Of a stretch of 64,000 nt of DNA, positions 17,646 to 25,888 are shown piece by piece; the first letter of the stretch is position 1; each line of letters begins with the position of its first letter. The notes under the pieces were generated by a model. It had not been told where the DNA came from, did no database searches, and was given only the letters and a program-made list of their open reading frames with translations. Made by a program: the position numbers and the translations under genes. The DNA comes from CAMASH01 sp041746635 (GTDB taxonomy: Bacteria; Verrucomicrobiota; Verrucomicrobiia; Chthoniobacterales; Terrimicrobiaceae). The DNA is taken from NCBI GenBank assembly GCA_041746635.1, contig JBGTGQ010000008.1, positions 1-64,000 of the forward strand. Direction: 5' to 3'.

Positions 17646-20515
17646 GTGCTTTGCTGCAACAACTTGCCCTGTCACCGAAACAGGGGCGCGCACCGCTTCC
17701 GGGCTTGGTCTCGGTAAAGGATGGTACCCTCAAGCCGCAATCGATTACTGAACATGTCGCACGACGCGAGGCCGGACTGCTTACTGGAACCAAAGAGACC
17801 GATATACCAGGTATCGACTATATTTTCTTCCGTCGCTTCAACGATGGCCGATCTCCACAAGTCTGCGCCTATGTGGTGGACAACAGTGCTAACCGTTACA
17901 CCCGCGACGCCATTGCCGACCTGCACCGCCGCGTCTGGCTCAACGGCACCGCCCCGTTGCTTTACGTCGAGTGGCCAACCCAGGTTGATGTTCTTCGTTG
18001 TGCCGCTGGCCCCGATTTCTGGAACTCCCGGAAGCAGGCCGCCACATACAAAGAATTTGATTCCATCAAGGTTGCCTCCGAGGTCTCCAGCGCTCTGGAC
18101 GAAGCAAAGCAGGTCCGCTATTCCGCCTTCCGGCTAGCAGAAGGCACTTTCTGGGAAGACCCGGAGAATACGGATTGGGCGCACGCCGACCAAGCCGCAC
18201 ACAAGCGACTGCTCCAAGCGGTCATTGAAACCGACCGTGCATTATCACAAGAAGCCGAACCAGCAGCCCGTCCGGCCACGCGCCGCCTGCTGCTCCTCTT
18301 TATTTTCACCAAATACCTCGAAGATCGCGAGGTGTTCCCGTCGGGATGGTTTGCAGGATTTGTTCCAAAGGCGGAGACATTCTTGGACGTTTTGCAGAGC
18401 GGCAAGGTTGCCGCTGTCCGGGATATGCTCGCAACGCTGAAGGAACGGTTCAACGGGGACATTTTTGAGGTTCCCGAGGTCGAGCAGTCGCTGAGCCGGG
18501 CGGTGCTTTTGGAGTTCACCGAACTCCTCCATGCGAAAACGCTGGGTAAGCAACGCTACCTTTGGGCGCAGTTTTCGTTTCGCTACATTCCTGTCGAAAT
18601 TCTCAGCCACATATATCAACACTTTGCTCAGGAGGGCAAAGGCGCGATCTACACCCCGCCATTCGTGGCAGATCTAATGCTCGATTACGCGCTGCCCTAC
18701 AAGACCATGACCGGACGGGAAAAAGTCCTCGATCCTACCTGTGGGTCGGGCATCTTTCTTGTCGGCGCGTTTCGCCGCCTGACTCATTTCTGGCAAAATC
18801 AAAATGACTGGAAGCCATTCCGTGCCCGTCAACTTAAGGAAATTCTAAGAAACTCAATCTATGGTGTTGAGGATTTGCGCGAAGCGGCCCAAGTCGCGGC
18901 CCTGAACCTTGCACTGGCCGTTTGTGAAGCTCTCCATCCAAAAGTAATTTGGAATGAGCTAAAGTTCGATAAATTGATCGGGCACAATCTCTTCGTTGGT
19001 GACTTCTTTAAACATCAGGAGAATCTTCGCAAAACGATTCCCGAAGGTTTTTCCTGCATCGTGGGCAACCCGCCATTTGCGTCCGAACTGACAGAAACAG
19101 CAGTCGCAAGCCGTCCTGAAGCGCTGAGAGACATTCCAATCCCGGATCGTAATATTGGCTACGCAGTGCTCGAAGCCGTGCCCGCTCTTCTGTCGGAAAA
19201 CGCCCGTAGCTGCCTTCTCCAGCCAAGCGGAATTCTTTACAATACCAAGCCGCAAAAATTCGCCGCCCGCATCCTCCGCTCCCACGCCGTGGAAGCGGTT
19301 CTGGACTTCGTCTCCATCCGCAATCTCTTCGAAGCTGCCGATACAAAAGCGGTCGCGCTGCTGATGCGCAAGCAACCTCCGGCGGAAGATCATCAAATCC
19401 ATCATATCACCTTCCGGCGAACAAAATGCGTCCATGAGCGCATCGGTTTCGAATTGGACCACTATGACGTCCACGAGGTTTCGTTGAATTTCGCCACGCA
19501 AAACCCCTGGGTGTGGAAAAGCAACATCCTCGGGGGTGGCCGTCTCGTCCACCTGACAGAAAAAGTCATGAGGTGGCCCACCTTGAAACAATTTCTCGAC
19601 CAGAAACGGTGGACCCATGGCGAGGGGTTTATCATTGGGAAAAACAAGGCGCGAAAGAAACCATGTGAGTGCCTGAAAGGGAAACGGCTTCTTCTAGCAG
19701 GAGCACTAACAGCTAATGGAATTAATCAAAGTCTTCTCTCTGAGGTGGAAGATCATAATGTTGTATATTGCCCGCCTGAAGAGCGTTTTAGAGCGCCCAT
19801 GTTTTTGATTTGGGAGAATGTCTCTCTCTACGCTGATCTATGGCTGAACGGCGACCTCACGTATCTCGACAGTGTTTTGGGAATCAACGCTCCTCCTGAA
19901 GACCAGAAGCATTTAAAAATATTTGCCGAAAAATTTCTCCAACATCGCAAGGCGCTATGCGAATTTGCAACATTGATTAGCACAGAAGCTCTTATTGGAA
20001 GATCAACAGGGCTTCTTCCAAGCGATATATTACGGCTTCCCTGGCCCGAAGAGAATGGTTTTACGATGCTGGTATGGTGGGAGAAGATTTTGCTTTCTGA
20101 CGCGACGGAATTCTACTCGCCTCTGGTTCGCCACGGAGAAAAATCTGATTCCCTATTCAAGAAAGCTGACGAACCACATTTGGCTTCATACGCAGAAGCA
20201 TTCGTTAAGCTGCTAGGAAGCGCCTATCCAAATCTCCGCGCTGGACGGGGCGGCTTCGCCGATGGCATGGCCTATCAATCTTTCATTTTCGGAAAGGAGA
20301 GCAACCTGGAATGGCCCGACGATTGGGCGAAGCCGCTTCGAACCATCGTTTTCAAACAGAATGCAGCCACGCTCCACACCCGGCGTATTCTCCGATTCTA
20401 CGAAGGCAATACCCTGATCATCATCAAACCGGACCGCCTGCGGCACTGGATCCAATCAACCGCGATTCGAGATGCAGACGAAACGCTCGTCGATCTTCTC
20501 GAACAGGATTCTTGA
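17642..20515 (+). CDS. N6-adenine DNA methylase of a LexA-controlled restriction module
   Basis: This is a 957-residue class I SAM-dependent DNA methylase. The SAM motif DPTCGSGIF is at about residue 364 and the catalytic NPPF at about 476. The N-terminal 330 residues form an own domain (with PLLYVEWPTQVDVLRCAAGPDFW at about 110-132 given here only by position and key residues W, D and W) whose role I do not recognise. The C-terminal half would read the target sequence. The start overlaps the stop of the LexA-like gene; the nuclease gene follows after 3 bp. It is not a recent copy of the larger methylase at 11214, since motif spacing and length differ. Confidence 0.83.
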   Translation: MSALLQQLALSPKQGRAPLPGLVSVKDGTLKPQSITEHVARREAGLLTGTKETDIPGIDYIFFRRFNDGRSPQVCAYVVDNSANRYTRDAIADLHRRVWLNGTAPLLYVEWPTQVDVLRCAAGPDFWNSRKQAATYKEFDSIKVASEVSSALDEAKQVRYSAFRLAEGTFWEDPENTDWAHADQAAHKRLLQAVIETDRALSQEAEPAARPATRRLLLLFIFTKYLEDREVFPSGWFAGFVPKAETFLDVLQSGKVAAVRDMLATLKERFNGDIFEVPEVEQSLSRAVLLEFTELLHAKTLGKQRYLWAQFSFRYIPVEILSHIYQHFAQEGKGAIYTPPFVADLMLDYALPYKTMTGREKVLDPTCGSGIFLVGAFRRLTHFWQNQNDWKPFRARQLKEILRNSIYGVEDLREAAQVAALNLALAVCEALHPKVIWNELKFDKLIGHNLFVGDFFKHQENLRKTIPEGFSCIVGNPPFASELTETAVASRPEALRDIPIPDRNIGYAVLEAVPALLSENARSCLLQPSGILYNTKPQKFAARILRSHAVEAVLDFVSIRNLFEAADTKAVALLMRKQPPAEDHQIHHITFRRTKCVHERIGFELDHYDVHEVSLNFATQNPWVWKSNILGGGRLVHLTEKVMRWPTLKQFLDQKRWTHGEGFIIGKNKARKKPCECLKGKRLLLAGALTANGINQSLLSEVEDHNVVYCPPEERFRAPMFLIWENVSLYADLWLNGDLTYLDSVLGINAPPEDQKHLKIFAEKFLQHRKALCEFATLISTEALIGRSTGLLPSDILRLPWPEENGFTMLVWWEKILLSDATEFYSPLVRHGEKSDSLFKKADEPHLASYAEAFVKLLGSAYPNLRAGRGGFADGMAYQSFIFGKESNLEWPDDWAKPLRTIVFKQNAATLHTRRILRFYEGNTLIIIKPDRLRHWIQSTAIRDADETLVDLLEQDS

Positions 20516-20518
20516 CGC

Positions 20519-21241
20519 ATGCGGCTGCATCCTCCATCTACCGGCCGACTTGATCCAGGCCTTGTTCGAAGGGCTTTCCTCATCCAGCAAACTATCGAGT
20601 TTGTCTGGGACTCATTATTGCCTTGGCGCAATGATCCGGATCGTCCATCAGCTAAGGCGGAAGAGGATCTGAACGGCTTTTTTTGCGACTTTCTGGCTGA
20701 TCGAGCCCCGGAGCATTGTCCCATGGTGATTTTCCGCCATGAGCAAAAGCAGGGAAGTAATCGCCGCGTGGACATCGCAGCGAAACCGAAAAAGCCATTC
20801 ACCATCGAAGGGATAATCTACGGTAAATACACTCCCATTCTCCTCATCGAAGGGAAGCGCCTGCCTGCCCCATCCAAATCTAGAGAACGAGAATACCTGA
20901 CCGGCCATCCTGAGTTGTCTGGCGGAGTGCAACGATTCAAACTGGGCCTTCACGGCAAAGACCACGAGGTCGCAATCCTGCTTGGCTACATTCAAAAAGG
21001 CACACCGCAGGAATGGCGTGAAAAAATCAACACCTGGGTCGAAGAACTCACCGACACGCAGCCGAACACTTGGTCGCGTTCTGAATGTTTATCGGCATTA
21101 AGCCCGCGCAAAGCAGAAACGCATTCTCGTTGCTCATCCGGCCATTCAAGAACCGGCAAATGCCGAACACCACAAATACTTCTGCATCACTTTTGGGTAT
21201 CAATGCCAATCCGACAAACGCAAGAAGGTTACCTCATGTGA
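20519..21241 (+). CDS. Predicted PD-(D/E)XK-like restriction nuclease
   Basis: This is a 240-residue protein. RRVDIAAK (about residue 81) followed by PILLIEGKRL (about 106) gives the Asp and Glu-x-Lys set of a PD-(D/E)XK nuclease. The C-terminal residues (ILLHHFWV) look like a natural end for this sort of protein. It starts 3 bp after the methylase stop and should be the cutting partner. One caution: an alternative frame from about 21110 also reads well for 40 residues, so a frameshift near the end cannot be excluded. Confidence 0.65.
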   Translation: MRLHPPSTGRLDPGLVRRAFLIQQTIEFVWDSLLPWRNDPDRPSAKAEEDLNGFFCDFLADRAPEHCPMVIFRHEQKQGSNRRVDIAAKPKKPFTIEGIIYGKYTPILLIEGKRLPAPSKSREREYLTGHPELSGGVQRFKLGLHGKDHEVAILLGYIQKGTPQEWREKINTWVEELTDTQPNTWSRSECLSALSPRKAETHSRCSSGHSRTGKCRTPQILLHHFWVSMPIRQTQEGYLM

Positions 21242-21277
21242 AGCGCAACCCCATCCGCAACCTCGTTCTCGCCGCCA

Positions 21278-21547
21278 ATGGCGGAAATCGCCAACTCCCC
21301 GTCGCAGTCAACGCCTCAACCTCACGTAGGCCGGGTCGCCGAAATGCAAGCCATCGAATATGCGGACATCCTGACTGGCCAGCTCGGTATCAGCTTGGAT
21401 ATTTTAATCGTCGGCGGCGGAGTGGACCCCAGGCTCCAGGCCGACTACTCCGGCAAACGCACCAAATTTCTCGCCTACCGCGCCGTCATTGCCACGGCCC
21501 GCACCCAACTGGAATGGCTGCTCAGGCAACTCACCGAGAAACCCTGA
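21278..21547 (+). CDS. Small hypothetical protein after the nuclease gene
   Basis: This open frame encodes 89 residues; an internal ATG at 21344 would give 67. The second half (YRAVIATARTQLEWLLRQL) has the feel of a helical protein, but I recognise no family. It lies between the restriction module and the CBASS regulator genes. It may be a small accessory protein or a chance frame. Confidence 0.35.
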   Translation: MAEIANSPSQSTPQPHVGRVAEMQAIEYADILTGQLGISLDILIVGGGVDPRLQADYSGKRTKFLAYRAVIATARTQLEWLLRQLTEKP

Positions 21548-21619
21548 CTACAAATTCGGGCCGACCTACGAGGAATAAATCATCGCAGGACAGGAATGAG
21601 TGGAAACCCAGCGTCAATC

Positions 21620-21629
21620 ACTGTAAGCT
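21620..21629. promoter_or_regulatory. Half operator before capH
   Basis: ACTGTAAGCT here is identical to one arm of the 25-bp palindrome at 22695-22719 and lies 6 bp before the capH start codon. It supports autoregulation of the regulator gene by the same protein. Confidence 0.55.
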
Positions 21630-21635
21630 CACATC

Positions 21636-21983
21636 ATGAACAACACTGCGTTCGGCTCCTATCTCCGCCAGATTAGGGAGGCAAAAAACATCTCACTGCG
21701 AGAACTCGCCAAAAAGATCGGCGTATCCGGCGCGTTTCTGTCCGACATTGAACTTGGCCGTCGATTCCCGTCGGCAGACAAAATCGAACTCCTCGCCAAA
21801 GAAATCGGCATCCCCGTTGAGGATCTACAAAAATACGATTTCCGTGACGAAGCCGAGGAAATCAGGAAAATGATGTTCTCCGACCCCCAAGCCGGCATGG
21901 CCTTCAGAACCCTCAAGGACAAAATCCAAGGCGGCACTTCAATCGACAAAATTCGAGAACACCTCGACGAAGACATCAAGTGA
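21636..21983 (+). CDS. capH: CapH-like HTH repressor of the CBASS operon
   Basis: This is a 115-residue XRE-type HTH protein (LRQIREAKNISLRELAKKIG, then GAFLSDIELGRR, residues about 7-70) with a helical tail. With the ImmA-like peptidase encoded next it forms the CapH/CapP pair known to control some CBASS operons. CapH represses, and CapP cleaves it after DNA damage. The stop overlaps the capP start. A half-site before its own gene and a full palindrome before the effector operon fit a repressor that binds both. The family pairing is established knowledge; action here is inferred. Confidence 0.75.
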   Translation: MNNTAFGSYLRQIREAKNISLRELAKKIGVSGAFLSDIELGRRFPSADKIELLAKEIGIPVEDLQKYDFRDEAEEIRKMMFSDPQAGMAFRTLKDKIQGGTSIDKIREHLDEDIK

Positions 21984-22684
21984 AGGAATTCCGCACCAAG
22001 GACGGACCGTATCCTCTCAGGCTTCTCTACGAGACGAGGGAGATCGATGACATCTGCTTGGACGCACTGAAGCAGGCCAAGCTCCTCCCAAACGAGCCCG
22101 AGCCAATCAAGATCGACCTCTTCCTCGCAAAGTATTTCGGTGTTCAAGTCCTTTATGAGGACATGCGAGAGGGCATTATGGGATCCACGATCTTCAATTC
22201 CAAGGGAGCGGTCACCGGTTTCATGATCGCTCGCTGGATCGAAGAAGACGGAACAGCAACATCCGAACGCCGCGCGAGATCTACCTTGGCACACGAAGGA
22301 GGACACGGCCTCCTCCACCCCAAACTCTTCATCGCTGACCGAACCGCCGACCTTTTCAGTCACTCCTCCGGGGACCACCGCCCGCAGAATTTTTTATGTC
22401 GAAGCAACGACATCTCCCCCAGTGCCGGTGCTACCCCAAAATACGACGGACGCTGGTGGGAATGGCAGGCGAATCGAGCCATCGGCGGCCTCCTCCTTCC
22501 GCGTCCGACCGTAAGAAAGCTAGTCACCCCATACTTGGAGGAATCCACGTTCGGACAGCGCCTCAGGGAATCCCAAAGAGCCAAAGCCGAAGAAGAGGTC
22601 GCCGAGACATTTGACGTGAACCCGGTCGTCGCCCGAATCCGTCTGGAAGAAATGTTTCCAACGGAAAAACACCCGTCCTTGTAA
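21980..22684 (+). CDS. capP: CapP-like ImmA/IrrE zinc metallopeptidase
   Basis: This is a 234-residue protein with the zinc-binding HEGGH in LAHEGGHGLLHP (about residue 105), the hallmark of ImmA/IrrE peptidases. The start is the GTG at 21980, overlapping the capH stop, so the two are translationally coupled. In characterised CBASS loci CapP is switched on by single-stranded DNA and cuts CapH. The gene ends 41 bp before the patatin gene, with the operator palindrome in between. Confidence 0.8.
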   Translation: MKEFRTKDGPYPLRLLYETREIDDICLDALKQAKLLPNEPEPIKIDLFLAKYFGVQVLYEDMREGIMGSTIFNSKGAVTGFMIARWIEEDGTATSERRARSTLAHEGGHGLLHPKLFIADRTADLFSHSSGDHRPQNFLCRSNDISPSAGATPKYDGRWWEWQANRAIGGLLLPRPTVRKLVTPYLEESTFGQRLRESQRAKAEEEVAETFDVNPVVARIRLEEMFPTEKHPSL

Positions 22685-22694
22685 AATCTCGTTG

Positions 22695-22719
22695 ACTGTA
22701 AGCTGTCACAGCTTACAGT
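22695..22719. promoter_or_regulatory. 25-bp perfect palindrome before the CBASS effector genes
   Basis: The 12-bp arms ACTGTAAGCTGT and ACAGCTTACAGT flank one central C. The palindrome lies 7 bp before the patatin start codon, between capP and the effector operon. One arm is repeated before capH. This is the likely CapH operator. It could also fold as an RNA hairpin at the start of the message. Confidence 0.75.
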
Positions 22720-22725
22720 GCCGGG

Positions 22726-23688
22726 ATGCAAGGCAACAGGTTTCACATTCTATCTCTGGACGGCGGAGGGCTTAAAGGGCTCTTCACCGCCTCATTTCTG
22801 GCCCACTGGGAAAAAGAACGGGGGACAAGGGTCATCGACCACTTCGACCTGATCTCTGGCACCAGCACTGGCGGTATCATCGCCATCGCCTTGGGCCTCG
22901 GCTTCTCGGCCGAACAGATCAAGGACCTCTATCTCAACAAGGCGGACCAAATCTTCCCGCCCAAACACCTTGCAAACGCCAAACACTGGCTGGCGGTCAA
23001 ACATTCGGCAGACGGCTTGCGGGCGGCACTTCAGGAACTGCTCGGCGAACGAAAGTTCGGCGAAAGCGAAAAGCGCCTCCTCATTCCCGCTTTCGACCCC
23101 GCCTTCCGCGGTGTTCACATCTTCAAGACAGCGCACCACAAAAGACTCCAGACCGATTACAAGCAAAGCGCCGTGCACGTGGCGATGGCTACCAGCGCCG
23201 CTCCGACCTATCTTCCCCCCGAAGTCACCGAGTCCGGCCTGCAACTCCTTGATGGCGGTGTCTGGGCAAACAATCCCGTCATGCTCGCGGTGGCCGAGGC
23301 ATTGGGATATCTCGAAAAACCCCAGACCCAAATAGCAGCGCTCCGTATCGGCACGACCGAGGAAGTCATCTCCCTAAAGGATCTCCAGACCATGGGAGGA
23401 AAGCTGCAAATGGCGGCTCCCGTCATCGACTTCATGATGAGAGGTCAGTCGCAGTCGGCCTCCGGGATGGTTCATCATCTTCTCGGAAAAGACCGCTTCT
23501 TCGAGGTGAACCCTAAAACCGCACCGGGGGATTTCCACCTCGATAAACTGAGCAAGGAACTCCTGGCGATGGGCGAGGCCGAATGGCGCCACGCCTCCTC
23601 AGAACTCTTCGACCGGGGATTCTTCGACCATCAAGCGGCCCCCTTCGAGCCCTGTCACAAACTCAACCAATCAACCCAACCAACATAA
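22726..23688 (+). CDS. capV: Patatin-like phospholipase, CBASS effector
   Basis: This is a 320-residue patatin. The oxyanion motif DGGGLKG is at about residue 12, the nucleophile in GTSTGG at about 45 and the second catalytic residue in DGGVWANNP at about 175. In CapV-type CBASS this enzyme is activated by a cyclic dinucleotide or trinucleotide and degrades inner-membrane lipids, killing the infected cell. It stands directly before the CD-NTase gene (13 bp gap). All key residues are present, so it should be active. Confidence 0.88.
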   Translation: MQGNRFHILSLDGGGLKGLFTASFLAHWEKERGTRVIDHFDLISGTSTGGIIAIALGLGFSAEQIKDLYLNKADQIFPPKHLANAKHWLAVKHSADGLRAALQELLGERKFGESEKRLLIPAFDPAFRGVHIFKTAHHKRLQTDYKQSAVHVAMATSAAPTYLPPEVTESGLQLLDGGVWANNPVMLAVAEALGYLEKPQTQIAALRIGTTEEVISLKDLQTMGGKLQMAAPVIDFMMRGQSQSASGMVHHLLGKDRFFEVNPKTAPGDFHLDKLSKELLAMGEAEWRHASSELFDRGFFDHQAAPFEPCHKLNQSTQPT

Positions 23689-23701
23689 ACACCAAACGAC
23701 C

Positions 23702-24889
23702 ATGAAGACGAAAGATCAGATCATCGAGGCCCTCGTGGCCGCTTTGGAAATTCCACCCAGTGCCTACGACAAAGCCCACGACCGCTACAAGGACTTGGGC
23801 GATTGGTTCTGCGAAGGTTCGCTGAAAGCCAACAAGCCGAGAATCTATGCGCAAGGTTCCTTCCGCTTGGGCACCGTCAACCGCCCGCTTCACGAAGGCG
23901 AATCCTACGACCTGGATGTCGGCTGCCGCCTGGAGGCCGGCATCAGCAAGCACACGCACACCCAGGAGAATTTAAAGACGCTCGTCGGTGACGAACTCGA
24001 AGCCTACCGAAAGGCCCGGCAAATCAAAAAGGAACTCGAAGAAAAACACCGTTGCTGGTGCCTCGAATATGCGGACGATCTCCGGTTCTCGGAGGACATC
24101 GTTCCCTCGATCCCCGAGGAAATGACCAAGCAGGCCTCGCTCGCCGACGCGATGATCAAGCATGGCCTCGCTCGTGGCCTCGCCGAAGACGTATCACGTC
24201 ACTCGGGCAACATTACCGACAACCGCCAGGCCAACTACCGCTATATCGACCCGAACTGGCGAATCTCCAACTCCGAAGGCTACGCCAAGTGGTTTGAATC
24301 CCGCATGGAAATCGCCGCCGGGCTCATGGAAAAAGTCGCCATGATGGCAAAGCAGGCCAAGGTGGAAAAACTCCCCGCTTGGAAATGGAAAACACCGCTT
24401 CAAAAAGCCATCCAACTTTTGAAGCGGCACCGGGATTCGATGTTCGCCAAGAGCCCCGACGCAAAACCCATCTCCATCATCCTCACGACACTGGCGGGTG
24501 CTGCCTACCGGGGTGAGGACAACACCACCTCGGCTCTGGAGCGCATCCTCGCCGACATGGATCGCTACATCCTTCCGACGATTCCCCGTGTCCCCAATCC
24601 GGTGAACCCGAACGAAGACTTCGCGGACAAATGGCACGAGCCGAAATACGCCCACCTCAACCTGGAAGGAAACTTCCATAGCTGGCTCAAGCAGGCCCGG
24701 GCAGACTTCCAGAACGCCGAAAAGCTCAACACCGAAGAATTGATCCAAAAGTTCACCGTGCAGAAGTTTGGGCTGCGTATCCCACAGGACGAAATCGCCA
24801 AAATTCTTCCCCTCCTGCCGCCGAAACCCGCAGACTACCAAAACATCCAGATCATCACCGAAAAACCGGCTCGTCCGTGGTGTATGTAA
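23702..24889 (+). CDS. CD-NTase, cyclic oligonucleotide synthase of CBASS
   Basis: This is a 395-residue cGAS/DncV-like nucleotidyltransferase. The GS motif (GSFRLGT, about residue 52) is followed by the Asp-x-Asp pair in SYDLDVG (about 70). The product, a cyclic di- or trinucleotide, would activate the patatin. The C-terminal residues (RPWCM) may be the substrate for conjugation by the E2-like neighbour, as in type II CBASS; no glycine end is seen. The stop overlaps the next start (TAATG). The clade and signal cannot be named from sequence reading alone. Confidence 0.88.
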   Translation: MKTKDQIIEALVAALEIPPSAYDKAHDRYKDLGDWFCEGSLKANKPRIYAQGSFRLGTVNRPLHEGESYDLDVGCRLEAGISKHTHTQENLKTLVGDELEAYRKARQIKKELEEKHRCWCLEYADDLRFSEDIVPSIPEEMTKQASLADAMIKHGLARGLAEDVSRHSGNITDNRQANYRYIDPNWRISNSEGYAKWFESRMEIAAGLMEKVAMMAKQAKVEKLPAWKWKTPLQKAIQLLKRHRDSMFAKSPDAKPISIILTTLAGAAYRGEDNTTSALERILADMDRYILPTIPRVPNPVNPNEDFADKWHEPKYAHLNLEGNFHSWLKQARADFQNAEKLNTEELIQKFTVQKFGLRIPQDEIAKILPLLPPKPADYQNIQIITEKPARPWCM

Positions 24890-25542
24890 TGCCCGCACCG
24901 GTCGCCATTCCGGGGCTGGACGAGTTACTAAACGACCAGCCCTTCATCTCGATTCAGCCATCGAACGGAAATCCCCTTCTGCTAGAAGGGGATTTCCAGT
25001 TTTGCGCCGAGTATGAGGGACACCCCCGAATCAGCGACACCTACAATCTTCAAATCTCCATTCCCCAAGACTTCCCCCGACGAGCTCCAACGGTCACCGA
25101 GATAGGCGGCAGAATTCCCCGCGTGGATGATTTTCACGTAAATGGTAACGGAACCCTGTGCCTCGGCTCACGAATTCGCCTCATGGCTCGGCTACAGACA
25201 GAACCAACCGTCCACGGGTTCAGCAAGAGCTGCATCGTTCCCTACTTGTATGCGATGAGCCTAAAGCACAACCACGGCCATGACTTCATCTTCGGCGAAC
25301 TCCGTCACGGAATCCATGGCGAACTCGACGACTACAAAGAACTGCTTGGCCTGAAACGTAATGACCAGGTCGTCCCGGCCCTGCTCTGCCTGCTCAAAAA
25401 GAAGCGCCTCGCCAACAAAATGCCCTGCCCTTGCGGATGCCGCCGACGCCTCGGAAAATGCGGACTCAACGCCGCCGTCAAAAAGTTTCGAAACATCCTC
25501 CCCAAGGCCTGGCTCCGGGAAGTCGTCATCGGAAAGCGATGA
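24889..25542 (+). CDS. E2-like conjugating protein with SEC-C-like zinc motif, short type II CBASS
   Basis: This is a 217-residue protein. The N-terminal 150 residues fit an E2/UBC fold: YNLQISIP and DFPRRAP, then FHVNGNGTLCLG with the likely catalytic Cys at about residue 88. Near the C-terminus CPCGCRRRLGKC (about 181) resembles a SEC-C zinc motif. No E1 or JAB protein is encoded nearby, which is the short type II CBASS form. It probably links to and primes the CD-NTase. The ATG at 24889 overlaps the CD-NTase stop. Confidence 0.78.
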   Translation: MPAPVAIPGLDELLNDQPFISIQPSNGNPLLLEGDFQFCAEYEGHPRISDTYNLQISIPQDFPRRAPTVTEIGGRIPRVDDFHVNGNGTLCLGSRIRLMARLQTEPTVHGFSKSCIVPYLYAMSLKHNHGHDFIFGELRHGIHGELDDYKELLGLKRNDQVVPALLCLLKKKRLANKMPCPCGCRRRLGKCGLNAAVKKFRNILPKAWLREVVIGKR

Positions 25543-25838
25543 CAGTCCATCAGAGCCAACGACCTTCCGTCACCATTACGGACGAACAAAGGGACCGGGG
25601 TCATCCAAACAAGCAGCCTTAACTGATCTGGCAGGCCGTCGTTCCAGCGAAGCTGGCACTCCGCCTGCGTCATATTCAGGAGAAAATCACCGTGGCGGCA
25701 GGAAGAGGTCCAATAAGTAGAGTCTCATCTCGTCACCATCAATCTCACACCGATTGGTCTGTTGTCTGAGACAGATTCCTTTGTAGCGATTTGTGTAGTT
25801 TTTGAGTCGATGAGCCCTCGCTCTTTCCGAGTTGAAGT
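25543..25838. other. Non-coding junction at the right edge of the cargo
   Basis: I see no gene in these bases. They separate the CBASS operon from the second transfer block and end at the palindrome at 25839. A short inverted repeat (TCTGT/ACAGA around 25758-25774) is the only local structure. No obvious duplicated sequence matches the left cargo edge (7566-7878). Confidence 0.5.
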
Positions 25839-25856
25839 TGCTCCCAACCGGGAGCA
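25839..25856. promoter_or_regulatory. 18-bp palindrome before the second transfer operon
   Basis: TGCTCCCAACCGGGAGCA has 7-bp perfect arms and lies 50 bp before the VirB9-like start. It differs from the copy at 1149-1166 only in the centre, and AAGTT before it is also shared. The same control of both transfer blocks is implied. Confidence 0.65.
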
Positions 25857-25888
25857 GACCTCGAGATCGTCTGTGCCAAATTGCGCGG

